Shown here: in pieces, positions 1 to 7,302 of the stretch
Numbering within the stretch: the first letter of the stretch is position 1
Layout of the letters: every line of letters begins with the position of its first letter
NCBI GenBank assembly: GCA_047625765.1
Contig: JBLHRE010000009.1
Location: forward strand, 1-26,309
Source of the DNA: JBLHRE01 sp047625765
Lineage (GTDB): Bacteria; Bacteroidota; Bacteroidia; Flavobacteriales; JBLHRE01
Direction: 5' to 3'
DNA length: 26,309 bases
Program-made: the position numbers and the translations under genes
The notes under the pieces: generated by a model
Seen by the model: the letters and a program-made list of their open reading frames with translations, nothing else
Databases searched by the model: none
What the model was told of the DNA's origin: nothing

Positions 1-80
1 CGCGATTGCATTATGCCACTAAATTTCTAGCAACAGAATTACAAGCATTCAACCCAAATACACAGCAATATGGTAACTAA
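1..80 (+). CDS. C-terminal end of a probable ECF RNA polymerase sigma factor (partial)
   Basis: An open frame enters the window (first full codon at base 3) and stops at 78-80, encoding 25 residues that begin RLHYATKFLATEL. A short basic helix of the form RLHYAxKxL is what I expect at the end of region 4 in Bacteroidota ECF sigma factors, where it follows the recognition helix. The stop lies 11 bases inside the next gene, so the two are probably translationally coupled, which suits a sigma/anti-sigma pair. With so little protein visible the family call rests on the short motif and the neighbour. Another C-terminal tail of unknown family cannot be excluded. Confidence 0.45.
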   Translation, partial: RLHYATKFLATELQAFNPNTQQYGN

Positions 81-690
81 AAATATCAGCCAAACAGATC
101 TAGATCAATTGATGTTGGCCAAAGATTTCGAAAGCCTGGCACCAAGCGAAAAGGCGTTGGTATTGGCAGAAATAAGCATAGCCGAGTATGAGCTACAGCG
201 TAGCTTATTACTTCAATTTTACAAAGCACAGCAACACGAAAAAAAGACACAAGCCTCGCCTTTGGTAAAGCAACAATTGTTGAGTGCCTTACAAGAAGAT
301 AAGCAGGCCGCTAAGCCTTTGGTTATTCCTTGGTATTGGTTGGCTGTGGCAGCAGTAGTGCTGTTCTTTTTCGGGACTTTCTTTGGTGGAATGTTCAACG
401 TAGTCGATGAAATTGAAGCTCCAATCCAAGTTGTGTATCAAAGCGATACGGTATATGTGCCCGAATATGTGGAAGTTGAAAAGGAAAGAGTGGTTTACAA
501 GACAAAATACATCACAGAAAAAAAAGCTACAGTTACTAACAGTGCTACCATCGCAGAAATAAATCCAGAACCCCAATATGGTCTATTGGCTTACAACAAT
601 CCCATCGTACCCAAAAAAGGCCGAACTGGTAAAAGCATTGCAGAAGACAGTTTGAAATTTCTGTTTAGTGCGAATTTAGAGGTGTATTAA
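70..690 (+). CDS. Single-pass membrane protein, probable anti-sigma factor
   Basis: The 206-residue protein has a hydrophilic N-terminal half (about 1-84) rich in helix-forming, charged residues, one clear membrane segment at about 86-110 (IPWYWLAVAAVVLFFFGTFF), and a C-terminal part with a repetitive V/Y/E/K stretch (YVPEYVEVEKERVVYKTKYI) that would lie in the periplasm. No enzyme motif is visible. An N-terminal cytoplasmic segment, one membrane helix and a periplasmic tail is the usual plan of anti-sigma factors. The start overlaps the end of the putative sigma factor by 11 bases, which supports that role. I do not see a zinc-binding HxxxCxxC motif. The function is therefore inferred from context and topology. 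Confidence 0.55.
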   Translation: MVTKNISQTDLDQLMLAKDFESLAPSEKALVLAEISIAEYELQRSLLLQFYKAQQHEKKTQASPLVKQQLLSALQEDKQAAKPLVIPWYWLAVAAVVLFFFGTFFGGMFNVVDEIEAPIQVVYQSDTVYVPEYVEVEKERVVYKTKYITEKKATVTNSATIAEINPEPQYGLLAYNNPIVPKKGRTGKSIAEDSLKFLFSANLEVY

Positions 691-694
691 AGCA

Positions 695-730
695 ATAAAT
701 CCTCTCTCTTTAAACGGAGAGAGGATTTAT
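695..730. terminator. Bidirectional hairpin terminator between convergent genes
   Basis: A perfect 14-bp stem (left arm 695-708, right arm 717-730) encloses an 8-base loop (TTTAAACG). The arms begin ATAAAT and end ATTTAT, so either strand gives a U-rich tail. It lies between the stop of the anti-sigma-like gene (690) and the stop of the CPBP protease gene (747), where a shared terminator is expected. Confidence 0.8.
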
Positions 731-746
731 AATGCCTATTTAAACG

Positions 747-1625
747 CTACTTCCTCTTACTGTAAAAAACAAATCCAGCGGAAATCAACACAATGGTGCA
801 TGTAATGGTGTACAAGGCACTAGGGTTTGCTTCTACACCTTGATAAGCCAAATACACCAAAATGGCATTGTTGGTAAAGTGTGCTAAAACTGCAGGCCAA
901 AGATTCTTGCTCCAATGTTTTAGGTAACCCAACAATCCCCCTAAAAGGAAAAGCGGCAATACGCCATGGAATTGCTGATGGAAGACAGCAAATAAAAATG
1001 CCGTTAGCCAAATGGCTTTGTGTGGATTGTTGAACCATTTTGTGAAATGCCCTTGCAACATCCCTCTAAACAGTAATTCTTCGCCAATTGCTGGTAATAC
1101 AGCCATTAAAAAGATATTCATCCAAAGGTCAGAACTGGTTTCCATGTTCAGTAATATCCCTTGGATATTCAGGCTGTTTTGTTCCAGTTGCTCCAGCCAG
1201 TTGGTGATGAAACTCAATGCTTCTGGCAAGGCCCAGGTATTGTTCCAAGCTTTTAAATAACCAGCAATAGGAGCAGCCCCTACAATAATGGCGACAGCCA
1301 ACAACAGGTAAAGTGATTTTGGCTTGCCGCCAAAAACGTTAGTCAAGCTTTCTTTTTGTGTGGTAAAATTAAATAGCCAAGCAGGAATGAAAAAAGTACC
1401 TATTACACTAAAAATGTGCATCAGTTGTAAAGCACTTTTCAAACCTGGGGTATTTGGGTCATTAAAAAGATCTTTGTTGTTGAAAAAATCAACATCATAA
1501 ATCCCCATAGCTATGAAAGATCCTAGAGTACTAAAGATCGATAATCCAGCAACAATCATTATTGCCAAATAGTACAATTGCATTTGAGCGGGTTTGTCAG
1601 CCCACATGCCTTTAAATTCCTTCAT
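747..1625 (-). CDS. CPBP family intramembrane glutamic endopeptidase
   Basis: This polytopic membrane protein belongs to the CPBP (CAAX protease and bacteriocin-processing, Abi) family. All three family motifs are present in order: EELLFR (EExxxR), FAVFHQQFH (FxxxH), and HFTNNAIL (HxxxN). These form the active site within the membrane. At least six hydrophobic helices are visible. I chose the ATG at 1625 (MKEFKGMWADKP, 292 residues). The longer frame reaching 1793 would run through the start of the divergent dihydrouridine synthase and begins with a non-membrane, low-quality sequence. In bacteria such proteins range from peptide-processing proteases to self-immunity factors, so the substrate is unknown. 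The gene stands alone, convergent with the anti-sigma-like gene. Confidence 0.85.
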   Translation of the reverse strand: MKEFKGMWADKPAQMQLYYLAIMIVAGLSIFSTLGSFIAMGIYDVDFFNNKDLFNDPNTPGLKSALQLMHIFSVIGTFFIPAWLFNFTTQKESLTNVFGGKPKSLYLLLAVAIIVGAAPIAGYLKAWNNTWALPEALSFITNWLEQLEQNSLNIQGILLNMETSSDLWMNIFLMAVLPAIGEELLFRGMLQGHFTKWFNNPHKAIWLTAFLFAVFHQQFHGVLPLFLLGGLLGYLKHWSKNLWPAVLAHFTNNAILVYLAYQGVEANPSALYTITCTIVLISAGFVFYSKRK

Positions 1626-1639
1626 AAGTTGAGATTGCT

Positions 1640-1647
1640 TAGTTTTG
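1640..1647 (+). promoter_or_regulatory. Putative -7 box of the dus gene
   Basis: TAGTTTTG matches the Bacteroidota -7 consensus TAnnTTTG. Transcription would begin near 1652, downstream of the TTG at 1645 and just ahead of the GTG at 1663, so the box supports the GTG start. No convincing TTG is seen at the -33 position. Confidence 0.35.
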
Positions 1648-1662
1648 CATAAAATTTTAGCC

Positions 1663-2652
1663 GTGGTAAAAATAGAAAATATAGAGCTAGGAGAATTCCC
1701 TTTATTATTGGCCCCTATGGAGGATGTTTCTGACCCTCCTTTTAGAGCCTTGTGTAAAGAGAATGGTGCCGATTTGATGTATACAGAATTCATCTCTTCA
1801 GAGGGATTGATTCGTGATGCTGCTAAGAGTGTTCAGAAACTGGATATTTTCGAATACGAGCGTCCTATTGGGATTCAGATTTTTGGAGACAAAATAGAAT
1901 CTATGCGTATGGCCACTGAGGTTACCGAGCAGGCAGGGCCAGATATTATTGATATCAATTATGGTTGCCCTGTAAAAAAGGTTGCTTGTAAAGGTGCTGG
2001 AGCAGGAATCCTACAGGATATTCCTAAGATGGTGGCTATGACAGCCGAAATTGTAAAGAGCACCAATTTACCGGTAACCGTTAAAACCCGATTGGGTTGG
2101 GACGAGGACACCAAATACATTGTTGAGGTTGCAGAGCGTTTGCAGGATGTTGGAATTAAAGCAATATCTATACATGGTAGAACGCGAAAGCAGATGTACA
2201 AAGGCGAAGCAGATTGGTCTTTGATTGCAGATGTAAAAGCAAACCCACGTATGAATATTCCTGTTTTTGGGAACGGAGACATTACCACGCCAGAACAGGC
2301 TGTTAATGCAAGAGAGCGTTATGGTGTAGATGGAGTAATGATTGGACGTGCGTCTATTGGTTACCCTTGGATTTTTAACGAGATAAAACACTTTATGGCT
2401 ACTGGCGAATATTTGCCAGCACCAACAATAGTAGAGCGTGTTGACGTGTGCAAACGCCATTTAGATTTTTCTGTACGTTGGAAAGGACCCATTTTAGGAG
2501 TGGTAGAAATGCGCAGACATTATACCAATTACTTTAAAGGAATGGAACATTTTAAAGAGTGGAGAATCAAATTGGTTACGCTCAGCGATCCAGAAGAAAT
2601 AGTTAGTGTGTTAAACGATATTCTTGTTTCTTACGAGCCTCAGTTGATGTAA
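1663..2652 (+). CDS. dusB: tRNA dihydrouridine synthase, DusB-like
   Basis: The enzyme reduces uridines in the D-loop of tRNA using FMN and NADPH. The FMN-binding TIM barrel opens with LAPMEDVSDPPFRALC and continues through TEFISSEGL, IQIFGD, DINYGCPVKKV (the conserved Cys is the presumed proton donor), VKTRLGWDE, IHGRTRKQMY, FGNGDI and GVMIGRASIGYPWIF, in the order found in Dus proteins. A small C-terminal helical domain follows. I start it at the GTG at 1663, giving MVKIENIELGEF, because Bacteroidota homologues as I know them begin this way and a -7 box overlaps the upstream TTG. That gives 329 residues. The last 13 bases overlap the end of the convergent permease gene. Confidence 0.9.
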   Translation: MVKIENIELGEFPLLLAPMEDVSDPPFRALCKENGADLMYTEFISSEGLIRDAAKSVQKLDIFEYERPIGIQIFGDKIESMRMATEVTEQAGPDIIDINYGCPVKKVACKGAGAGILQDIPKMVAMTAEIVKSTNLPVTVKTRLGWDEDTKYIVEVAERLQDVGIKAISIHGRTRKQMYKGEADWSLIADVKANPRMNIPVFGNGDITTPEQAVNARERYGVDGVMIGRASIGYPWIFNEIKHFMATGEYLPAPTIVERVDVCKRHLDFSVRWKGPILGVVEMRRHYTNYFKGMEHFKEWRIKLVTLSDPEEIVSVLNDILVSYEPQLM

Positions 2653-3866
2653 TTGGTGAATTTTTTGCCGAGTCTTTTAGCAGGAATCCAGCTAGACAAC
2701 ATACTTAATACAGCAACTAGAAGAGCTGCAATTAAAAAGTCTTTGGCTTCCATTTGTACGGGATAGGCATTGATAATAAAGGAGCCCTGTGCTCCTAATT
2801 TTACCCAGCCAAATTGAGATTGCCCAGCGCAGATTAAAAAGCCAAGTATCAAACCTCCTAAGCCGCCAACAGCGCCAATCAATAAGCCTTCGTAAATAAA
2901 TACACGACTTATTTCGTTGCTTCTTAAGCCCAAGCTCCAAAGGGTTTTGATCTGTGCTTTTTTCTCTAGCATTAACATGGTTAAACTACCAACCATGTTA
3001 AAGGCTGCAATTAAAAGAATGAAGGTAAAAATGGTGAAGACAGCCAAACGCTCGGTCTGCATAATTTTAAACAAAAAGGCATGTTGTTGGGCTCGGGTTT
3101 TTACAGAAAATTTTGAACCTAAAATGCCTTCTAAGGCGGCTATTATTTCAGCCTCATTATAATTTTCATCTAACGAAAACTCCAAAGAACTGTAGGTGTT
3201 TTCTTTTTGAATCAGCTTCTGAACGTATGCCAAAGGAGCAATAATGTACTTGCTATCGAAATCTGCTTGCACAGAAAATATACCCGTAGGTTGAATAAAT
3301 CCTTGATGGAAAGCATTGTCTGGGTTCGAAATGTATTTCCCCTCTTTTGGGATAAGAATTTGTGCTTGTCTTTGCGTACGACCCAATCCCAAAGAAAGAT
3401 AATAGGAGACGCCTCTACCAATAAGTACTTCGTTAGAATTTTCTTTTGGGTTATTTAAGGTGCCTTGTACCAGAGCTTTTTCTATGCCAGTTACCTTATA
3501 AAACGAAGGATCTACCCCTTTAATACTGGCAACATACTCTTTGCTTTGGTAGCGCAACAAAGCCTTTTCTTCTAAGCAAAGAGACATGCTAGCAACACCT
3601 TCTATTTCCGATAAGCGGGTAGAGGTGTCACCACTTAATTCAAAGAATTTACCTTCGTTAAGCTCAACTTTAATTTGAGGATCGAAACTATTGTACATGG
3701 CGTTGATAAGGCTTTCGAAACCATTAAAAACAGATAATACCACCACCAAAGCAGCGGTACCCATGCCAATTCCTCCCAGAGAAATCCAGCTGATAATATT
3801 TACAGCATTCTGTTTTTTCTTTGAAGAAAGAAAATACCGTCTAGCTATATAAAAGGGAAGATTCAA
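2640..3866 (-). CDS. FtsX-like ABC transporter permease, LolC/LolE family
   Basis: The protein of 408 residues has the LolC/E plan: one N-terminal membrane helix (about 24-48) in the context FYIARRYFLSSKKKQN..ISWISLGG, a large periplasmic domain (about 50-270), and three C-terminal helices (around 275-300, 325-350 and 375-395). Family members extract lipoproteins from the inner membrane together with a LolD ATPase, which is not encoded here. The start is a TTG at 3866, the only start that keeps the conserved N-terminus, and it lies 9 bases after the rbfA stop, so the two form an operon. Other FtsX-type permeases (MacB-like) are possible, but the SKKKQNAVNIIS opening fits LolC/E best. Confidence 0.82.
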   Translation of the reverse strand: MNLPFYIARRYFLSSKKKQNAVNIISWISLGGIGMGTAALVVVLSVFNGFESLINAMYNSFDPQIKVELNEGKFFELSGDTSTRLSEIEGVASMSLCLEEKALLRYQSKEYVASIKGVDPSFYKVTGIEKALVQGTLNNPKENSNEVLIGRGVSYYLSLGLGRTQRQAQILIPKEGKYISNPDNAFHQGFIQPTGIFSVQADFDSKYIIAPLAYVQKLIQKENTYSSLEFSLDENYNEAEIIAALEGILGSKFSVKTRAQQHAFLFKIMQTERLAVFTIFTFILLIAAFNMVGSLTMLMLEKKAQIKTLWSLGLRSNEISRVFIYEGLLIGAVGGLGGLILGFLICAGQSQFGWVKLGAQGSFIINAYPVQMEAKDFLIAALLVAVLSMLSSWIPAKRLGKKFTNYIN

Positions 3867-3875
3867 AAGGGGGGC

Positions 3876-4235
3876 TTACAAAATTGGATTTTCTCCACCT
3901 TCTTTTAAAAGGCGATCGATGTTTTCTTCATAATCTAAAGAATCATCAATAAAGAAATTCAATTCAGGGATTTTACGCATTTGGTGTCTAGCTCTTTGAG
4001 CCAACTGATGCCTGATTTCGTTCTTGTGCGCATCAATTTCGGCTAAGAAAGCTTCCTTATCCTTTATAGGGAAAAGGCTGAGGTAAATTTTCGCCACGCC
4101 AAGATCCGGACTAATACGCACTTTAGTAACCGTAATTAGGGTTCCTTTAAACATATCTTGAGACATAAGCTGAAACAATTCAGCCATATCTTTTTGTAGC
4201 ATTGAGCTTATTCGTTGTTGACGTGTGCTTTCCAT
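3876..4235 (-). CDS. rbfA: Ribosome-binding factor A
   Basis: RbfA is a small KH-like protein that binds immature 30S subunits and helps mature the 5' end of 16S rRNA, important in the cold. The sequence shows the family pattern: STRQQRISSMLQKDMAELF at the N-terminus, then VTKVRISPDLGVAKIYLSLFP and a C-terminal IRHQLAQRARHQMRKIPELNFFIDDSLDY. I start at the ATG at 4235 (MESTRQQ, 119 residues) rather than five codons upstream, because a TATATTTG promoter box ends only four bases before that ATG. It is the first gene of an operon with the LolC/E-like permease. Confidence 0.92.
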   Translation of the reverse strand: MESTRQQRISSMLQKDMAELFQLMSQDMFKGTLITVTKVRISPDLGVAKIYLSLFPIKDKEAFLAEIDAHKNEIRHQLAQRARHQMRKIPELNFFIDDSLDYEENIDRLLKEGGENPIL

Positions 4236-4239
4236 TCTG

Positions 4240-4247
4240 CAAATATA
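4240..4247 (-). promoter_or_regulatory. -7 promoter box of rbfA (TATATTTG)
   Basis: Read on the minus strand this is TATATTTG, a perfect TAnnTTTG box, followed by CAGA and then the ATG of rbfA. A start site 4-6 bases after the box would give a transcript with almost no leader. No TTG is found about 20 bases upstream. Confidence 0.5.
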
Positions 4248-4302
4248 CAATTTGCCTATGGTTTTATTAGTATCTGTAAGCTAATGCACTTAGTCATTTC
4301 TG

Positions 4303-4310
4303 TATATTTG
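4303..4310 (+). promoter_or_regulatory. -7 promoter box of the ABC exporter gene (TATATTTG)
   Basis: TATATTTG is a perfect TAnnTTTG box, followed by CCGCC and then the ATG at 4316. As on the opposite strand for rbfA, the predicted transcript would start at or next to the initiation codon. The -33 region has no clear TTG. Confidence 0.5.
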
Positions 4311-4315
4311 CCGCC

Positions 4316-6136
4316 ATGAAACATTTTTATAGAGTACTAGCATTTGTAAAGCCCTACATGGCCAATGTATGGCTAAACGTACTGTTTAATGTGATGTACG
4401 TGTTATTCTCCTTAGTTTCTTTAGGTTTAGTAGGTCCGTTTTTGGGGATGTTATTTGGTACCGTAGAGCGAGTGTACGACAAGCCAGAAGCGAAATTTAC
4501 ATCAGATTACGCCATAGATTTCTTGTATTATAATATTACAAGAATAATAGAGGCCTATGGCCCCAACCAAGCACTAACATTTATTTGTTTGTTGATAGCC
4601 ACGGCATTCTTAATGCGAAACCTGTGTAGGTATTTTGCATTGTTTTTTATGTCTCCGGTTAGACATGGGGTTATTTATGACCTTAGAAATGCAGTGTATC
4701 AAAAAATAATACACATGCCGCTTTCCTTCTTTTCTACCAACAGAAAAGGAGACCTTATTTCTAGAATGACGAGTGATATTAATGGAATTCAAACATCCAT
4801 TATGAAATCGCTATCGATGGTTGTGAGAGATCCTCTAACGATAATTACGTATTTGTTTGCGCTGGTTGTAATGAGTCCTAAATTAACAGGAATTGTGGCC
4901 ATATTATTTCCGATAAGTGCCATAATTATCGGAAAGATTGGGAAAAGCTTAAAGCGCTCATCAAAGAAAGGTCAGAGTAAAATGGGCGACTTGCTATCGC
5001 ATTTAGAAGAGATTTTTGGTGGGCTTAGAATTATAAAAGGATTTGTTGCCGAAAAGCAAATGGAAGGTAAGTTCGACACTATTAATAACGAATACCGAGG
5101 CATTGCTATTAAAATGTTGCGTAAAAAGGACTTGTCGTCACCAATAAGCGAGTTTTTGAGTACCATAGTAATGGTAATTGTTATGTGGGTTGGTGGTAAT
5201 TTAGTACTTGATGGTGGCGAAATGGAACCACAAACATTTATCACCTATGTTATTATCTTTTCTCAAATAATATCTCCAGCAAAAGCAGTTACATCGGCCT
5301 ATTACGAGATTCAAAAAGGGAATGCCTCGGCAGAACGTGTTTTGGAAATATTAGATTCAGAAAACCACATTGTTGACAAGCCAGATGCAAAGGCTATTAA
5401 AAAATTCGAAAAAGAAATAAAAATCGAAAATGTGAGCTTTGCTTACAAGAAAAATAAAACGGTTTTAAACAATATCAATGTTACTTTAACAAAGGGTAAA
5501 ACGATAGCATTTGTAGGAGCTTCTGGTAGTGGTAAGTCTACCATGGCCGATTTGGTGGGTCGTTTTTACGATGTTACTTCTGGAAGCATTAGTATTGACG
5601 GAGTAGACGTTCGCGATTACAAAATGCAAGATGTAAGAGGCTTGTTGGGCATTGTAAGCCAAGAGTCTGTTCTGTTTAACGATTCTGTAATGAACAACAT
5701 TACCCTAGGGTCTAAAGTGGTAGATAAGGATAGAGTGATTTCTGCTGCAAAAATCGCCAATGCTCATGAGTTTATTGTGAATATTGATGGGGGATACGAT
5801 GCTAAGGTTGGCGAAAGAGGGTCTAATCTGTCAGGAGGGCAAAAGCAACGTTTAAGTATTGCGAGAGCTATATATAAAGATCCGCCCATTTTAATATTAG
5901 ATGAAGCAACTTCTGCATTAGATACCGAGTCTGAGAAATTGGTGCAAGTAGCCATTGAGAACTTAATGAAAAACAGAACCTCGCTGGTGATTGCGCACAG
6001 GTTGAGTACCATACAGAATGCGGATGAGATATTGGTGCTTGATGCGGGTGAAGTGGTAGAAAGAGGGAATCATAAAGATTTGTTCGAAGCTGCTGGAGTT
6101 TATAGAAAATTGTGTGACCTACAATCCTTTGACTAA
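4316..6136 (+). CDS. ABC exporter with fused permease and ATPase domains (MsbA-like)
   Basis: This 606-residue protein has an N-terminal transmembrane domain with about six helices (1-320) and a C-terminal ATPase domain. In the latter I see Walker A GASGSGKST (401-409), the Q-loop VSQESVLF, the signature LSGGQKQR (from 505), Walker B ILILDEATSAL (D529, E530) and the switch histidine in IAHRLST (H561). This half-transporter layout forms homodimeric exporters. MsbA flips lipid A and close relatives export lipids, peptides or drugs, so the substrate is only presumed lipid-like. The stop overlaps the ATG of the epimerase gene by one base (TAATG), which points to coupled translation. The two genes have no obvious functional link. 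Confidence 0.88.
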   Translation: MKHFYRVLAFVKPYMANVWLNVLFNVMYVLFSLVSLGLVGPFLGMLFGTVERVYDKPEAKFTSDYAIDFLYYNITRIIEAYGPNQALTFICLLIATAFLMRNLCRYFALFFMSPVRHGVIYDLRNAVYQKIIHMPLSFFSTNRKGDLISRMTSDINGIQTSIMKSLSMVVRDPLTIITYLFALVVMSPKLTGIVAILFPISAIIIGKIGKSLKRSSKKGQSKMGDLLSHLEEIFGGLRIIKGFVAEKQMEGKFDTINNEYRGIAIKMLRKKDLSSPISEFLSTIVMVIVMWVGGNLVLDGGEMEPQTFITYVIIFSQIISPAKAVTSAYYEIQKGNASAERVLEILDSENHIVDKPDAKAIKKFEKEIKIENVSFAYKKNKTVLNNINVTLTKGKTIAFVGASGSGKSTMADLVGRFYDVTSGSISIDGVDVRDYKMQDVRGLLGIVSQESVLFNDSVMNNITLGSKVVDKDRVISAAKIANAHEFIVNIDGGYDAKVGERGSNLSGGQKQRLSIARAIYKDPPILILDEATSALDTESEKLVQVAIENLMKNRTSLVIAHRLSTIQNADEILVLDAGEVVERGNHKDLFEAAGVYRKLCDLQSFD

Positions 6137-6540
6137 TGTTAGAAAAGATAGAACATATTGGCATTGCTGTTAAAAGCCTAGAAGCTTCAAACGCGCTTTT
6201 TGGAAAGCTCTTTAACAAAGAAGCTTATAAGATAGAAGAAGTAGCTAGCGAAGGCGTAAACACCTCTTTTTTTCAGATTGGTGAAAGCAAAATAGAGCTT
6301 TTAGAAGCTACCAATCTAGATAGCCCAATTGCCAAGTTTCTGGAGAAAAAAGGAGAAGGCATACATCATATTGCATATGCAGTTGACGATATTTTTGCAG
6401 AAATGAAACGTTTAGAAGGCGAAGGTTTTATACTGTTAAACAAAGAGCCAAAACATGGGGCAGACAATAAGCTGGTTTGTTTTTTACATCCAAAATCTAC
6501 TAATGGTGTGCTTGTAGAGCTGTGTCAAGATCGAGGATAG
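6136..6540 (+). CDS. mce: Methylmalonyl-CoA epimerase
   Basis: The enzyme interconverts (R)- and (S)-methylmalonyl-CoA, joining propionate metabolism to succinyl-CoA. The 134-residue protein is a two-module glyoxalase/VOC fold. Candidate metal ligands fall where the family has them: His7 in IEHIGIAV, Gln in FFQIGESKIELLE, the second His of GEGIHHIAYAVDD, and Glu in VLVELCQ near the end. The length matches known epimerases. It starts on the last base of the exporter stop codon, and its final 41 bases overlap the tail of the opposite-strand HAD gene. The methylmalonyl-CoA mutase genes are not in this window. Confidence 0.9.
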   Translation: MLEKIEHIGIAVKSLEASNALFGKLFNKEAYKIEEVASEGVNTSFFQIGESKIELLEATNLDSPIAKFLEKKGEGIHHIAYAVDDIFAEMKRLEGEGFILLNKEPKHGADNKLVCFLHPKSTNGVLVELCQDRG

Positions 6541-7120
6541 AACCTTTGTCTAAATGCCAAGTTTTTATTCCTATTGATTTAGCACCTTCTATGTGCTGAA
6601 TCGAATCATCTATAAATAAAGTAGTTTCAGCTTTAAAGTTGTTCTGCTTTAATACCCATTCAAAAGTTTCTTTTTCGGGTTTTCTTAAGCCAATCTCATT
6701 CGAGAAATAGGCGTTTTTAAATAAGCTTTTCAGTTTATTCAAAGAAGTCTCTTCTGGCAAAAGCTTATTTAAAGCAGTAACATGCGTTTCGTTGGTGTTG
6801 CTCAGCAATACAATGGGTAATTGTTCTTTTAGTGCTAATAAAAAGTCCCAACGCTCTTTCGGAAGGTCTAAAAGCATCGCATTCCAGGCATCCATTAAGC
6901 TAGTTTTACAGATTTTAGGGTCTCCATCTTGTAATTTTGAGAAAAAATCTGCCTCAGAAATTTGACCAGTTTCAAACAAATCGAACAAATCACTTTGGTT
7001 AAATTGGCTATAGTTCTTATTGAAATCGCTAATTCCCAGTGACTTAAATTGGTCGATTGTTTTTTGGTAATCGATGTTAAGAATAACTCCACCAAGGTCA
7101 AAAATAACGGACTCAATCAT
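6500..7120 (-). CDS. HAD-superfamily hydrolase (YihX/HAD-IA type phosphatase)
   Basis: Four HAD motifs are visible in the 206 residues: motif I IFDLGGVILNID (nucleophile D8), motif II VLLSNTN, motif III lysine in LRKPEKETF, and motif IV LFIDDSIQHIEGA. A helical cap lies between motif I and II. The residue two after the nucleophile is Gly instead of Asp, as in the DLGN motif of YihX-like sugar phosphatases. It is therefore probably a small-molecule phosphatase of that subgroup, with unknown substrate. The gene is convergent with mce and overlaps it by 41 bases, an unusually long coding overlap. Upstream on its own strand lies the repeat/tRNA block. Confidence 0.85.
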   Translation of the reverse strand: MIESVIFDLGGVILNIDYQKTIDQFKSLGISDFNKNYSQFNQSDLFDLFETGQISEADFFSKLQDGDPKICKTSLMDAWNAMLLDLPKERWDFLLALKEQLPIVLLSNTNETHVTALNKLLPEETSLNKLKSLFKNAYFSNEIGLRKPEKETFEWVLKQNNFKAETTLFIDDSIQHIEGAKSIGIKTWHLDKGSILDLDTALQAHH

Positions 7121-7143
7121 CTTTGTAGTTTTTAATATTGCGC

Positions 7144-7174
7144 TTGCAAAGTAAACAACAAAGTTTTAATATTG
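7144..7174 (+). promoter_or_regulatory. Putative promoter ahead of repeat copy 1 and the tRNA
   Basis: TTG at 7144-7146, exactly 20 bases, then TAATATTG at 7167-7174, one mismatch from TAnnTTTG. The box ends directly before the first base of the 93-bp repeat. Transcription would begin near 7179 and could read through repeat copy 1 into the tRNA. Confidence 0.4.
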
Positions 7175-7267
7175 CAGTCCTTTCACGGTTCAGCCTTTCA
7201 GGTTGAAAATTTAAGGTTTTGGTTAGTACTTTTTGAGCTGCGCCCCGATTTATCGGGGCCACGCTCA
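7175..7267 (+). repeat. 93-bp direct repeat, copy 1
   Basis: This copy matches copy 2 (7434-7526) at 92 of 93 positions; the one difference is T7203 versus C7462. It has no ATG. It contains two inverted repeats: TTCAGCC/GGTTGAA (7189-7195 and 7201-7207, one G-T pair) and a larger hairpin with the core GCCCCGAT/ATCGGGGC flanked by TGAGC/GCTCA, at whose end the repeat stops. Copy 1 is 35 bases upstream of the tRNA. It could be a transcribed leader, a mobile non-coding repeat, or part of a small-RNA family. Confidence 0.9.
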
Positions 7268-7302
7268 CAAAGTTTTGAAATTGAAATTATCCCTCAAAAT
7301 AG

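Noticed and set aside
1626..1793. 56-residue N-terminal extension of the CPBP protease frame
   Set aside because: It runs antisense through the conserved start of dus, is not hydrophobic or conserved-looking, and the ATG at 1625 gives a normal protein start.
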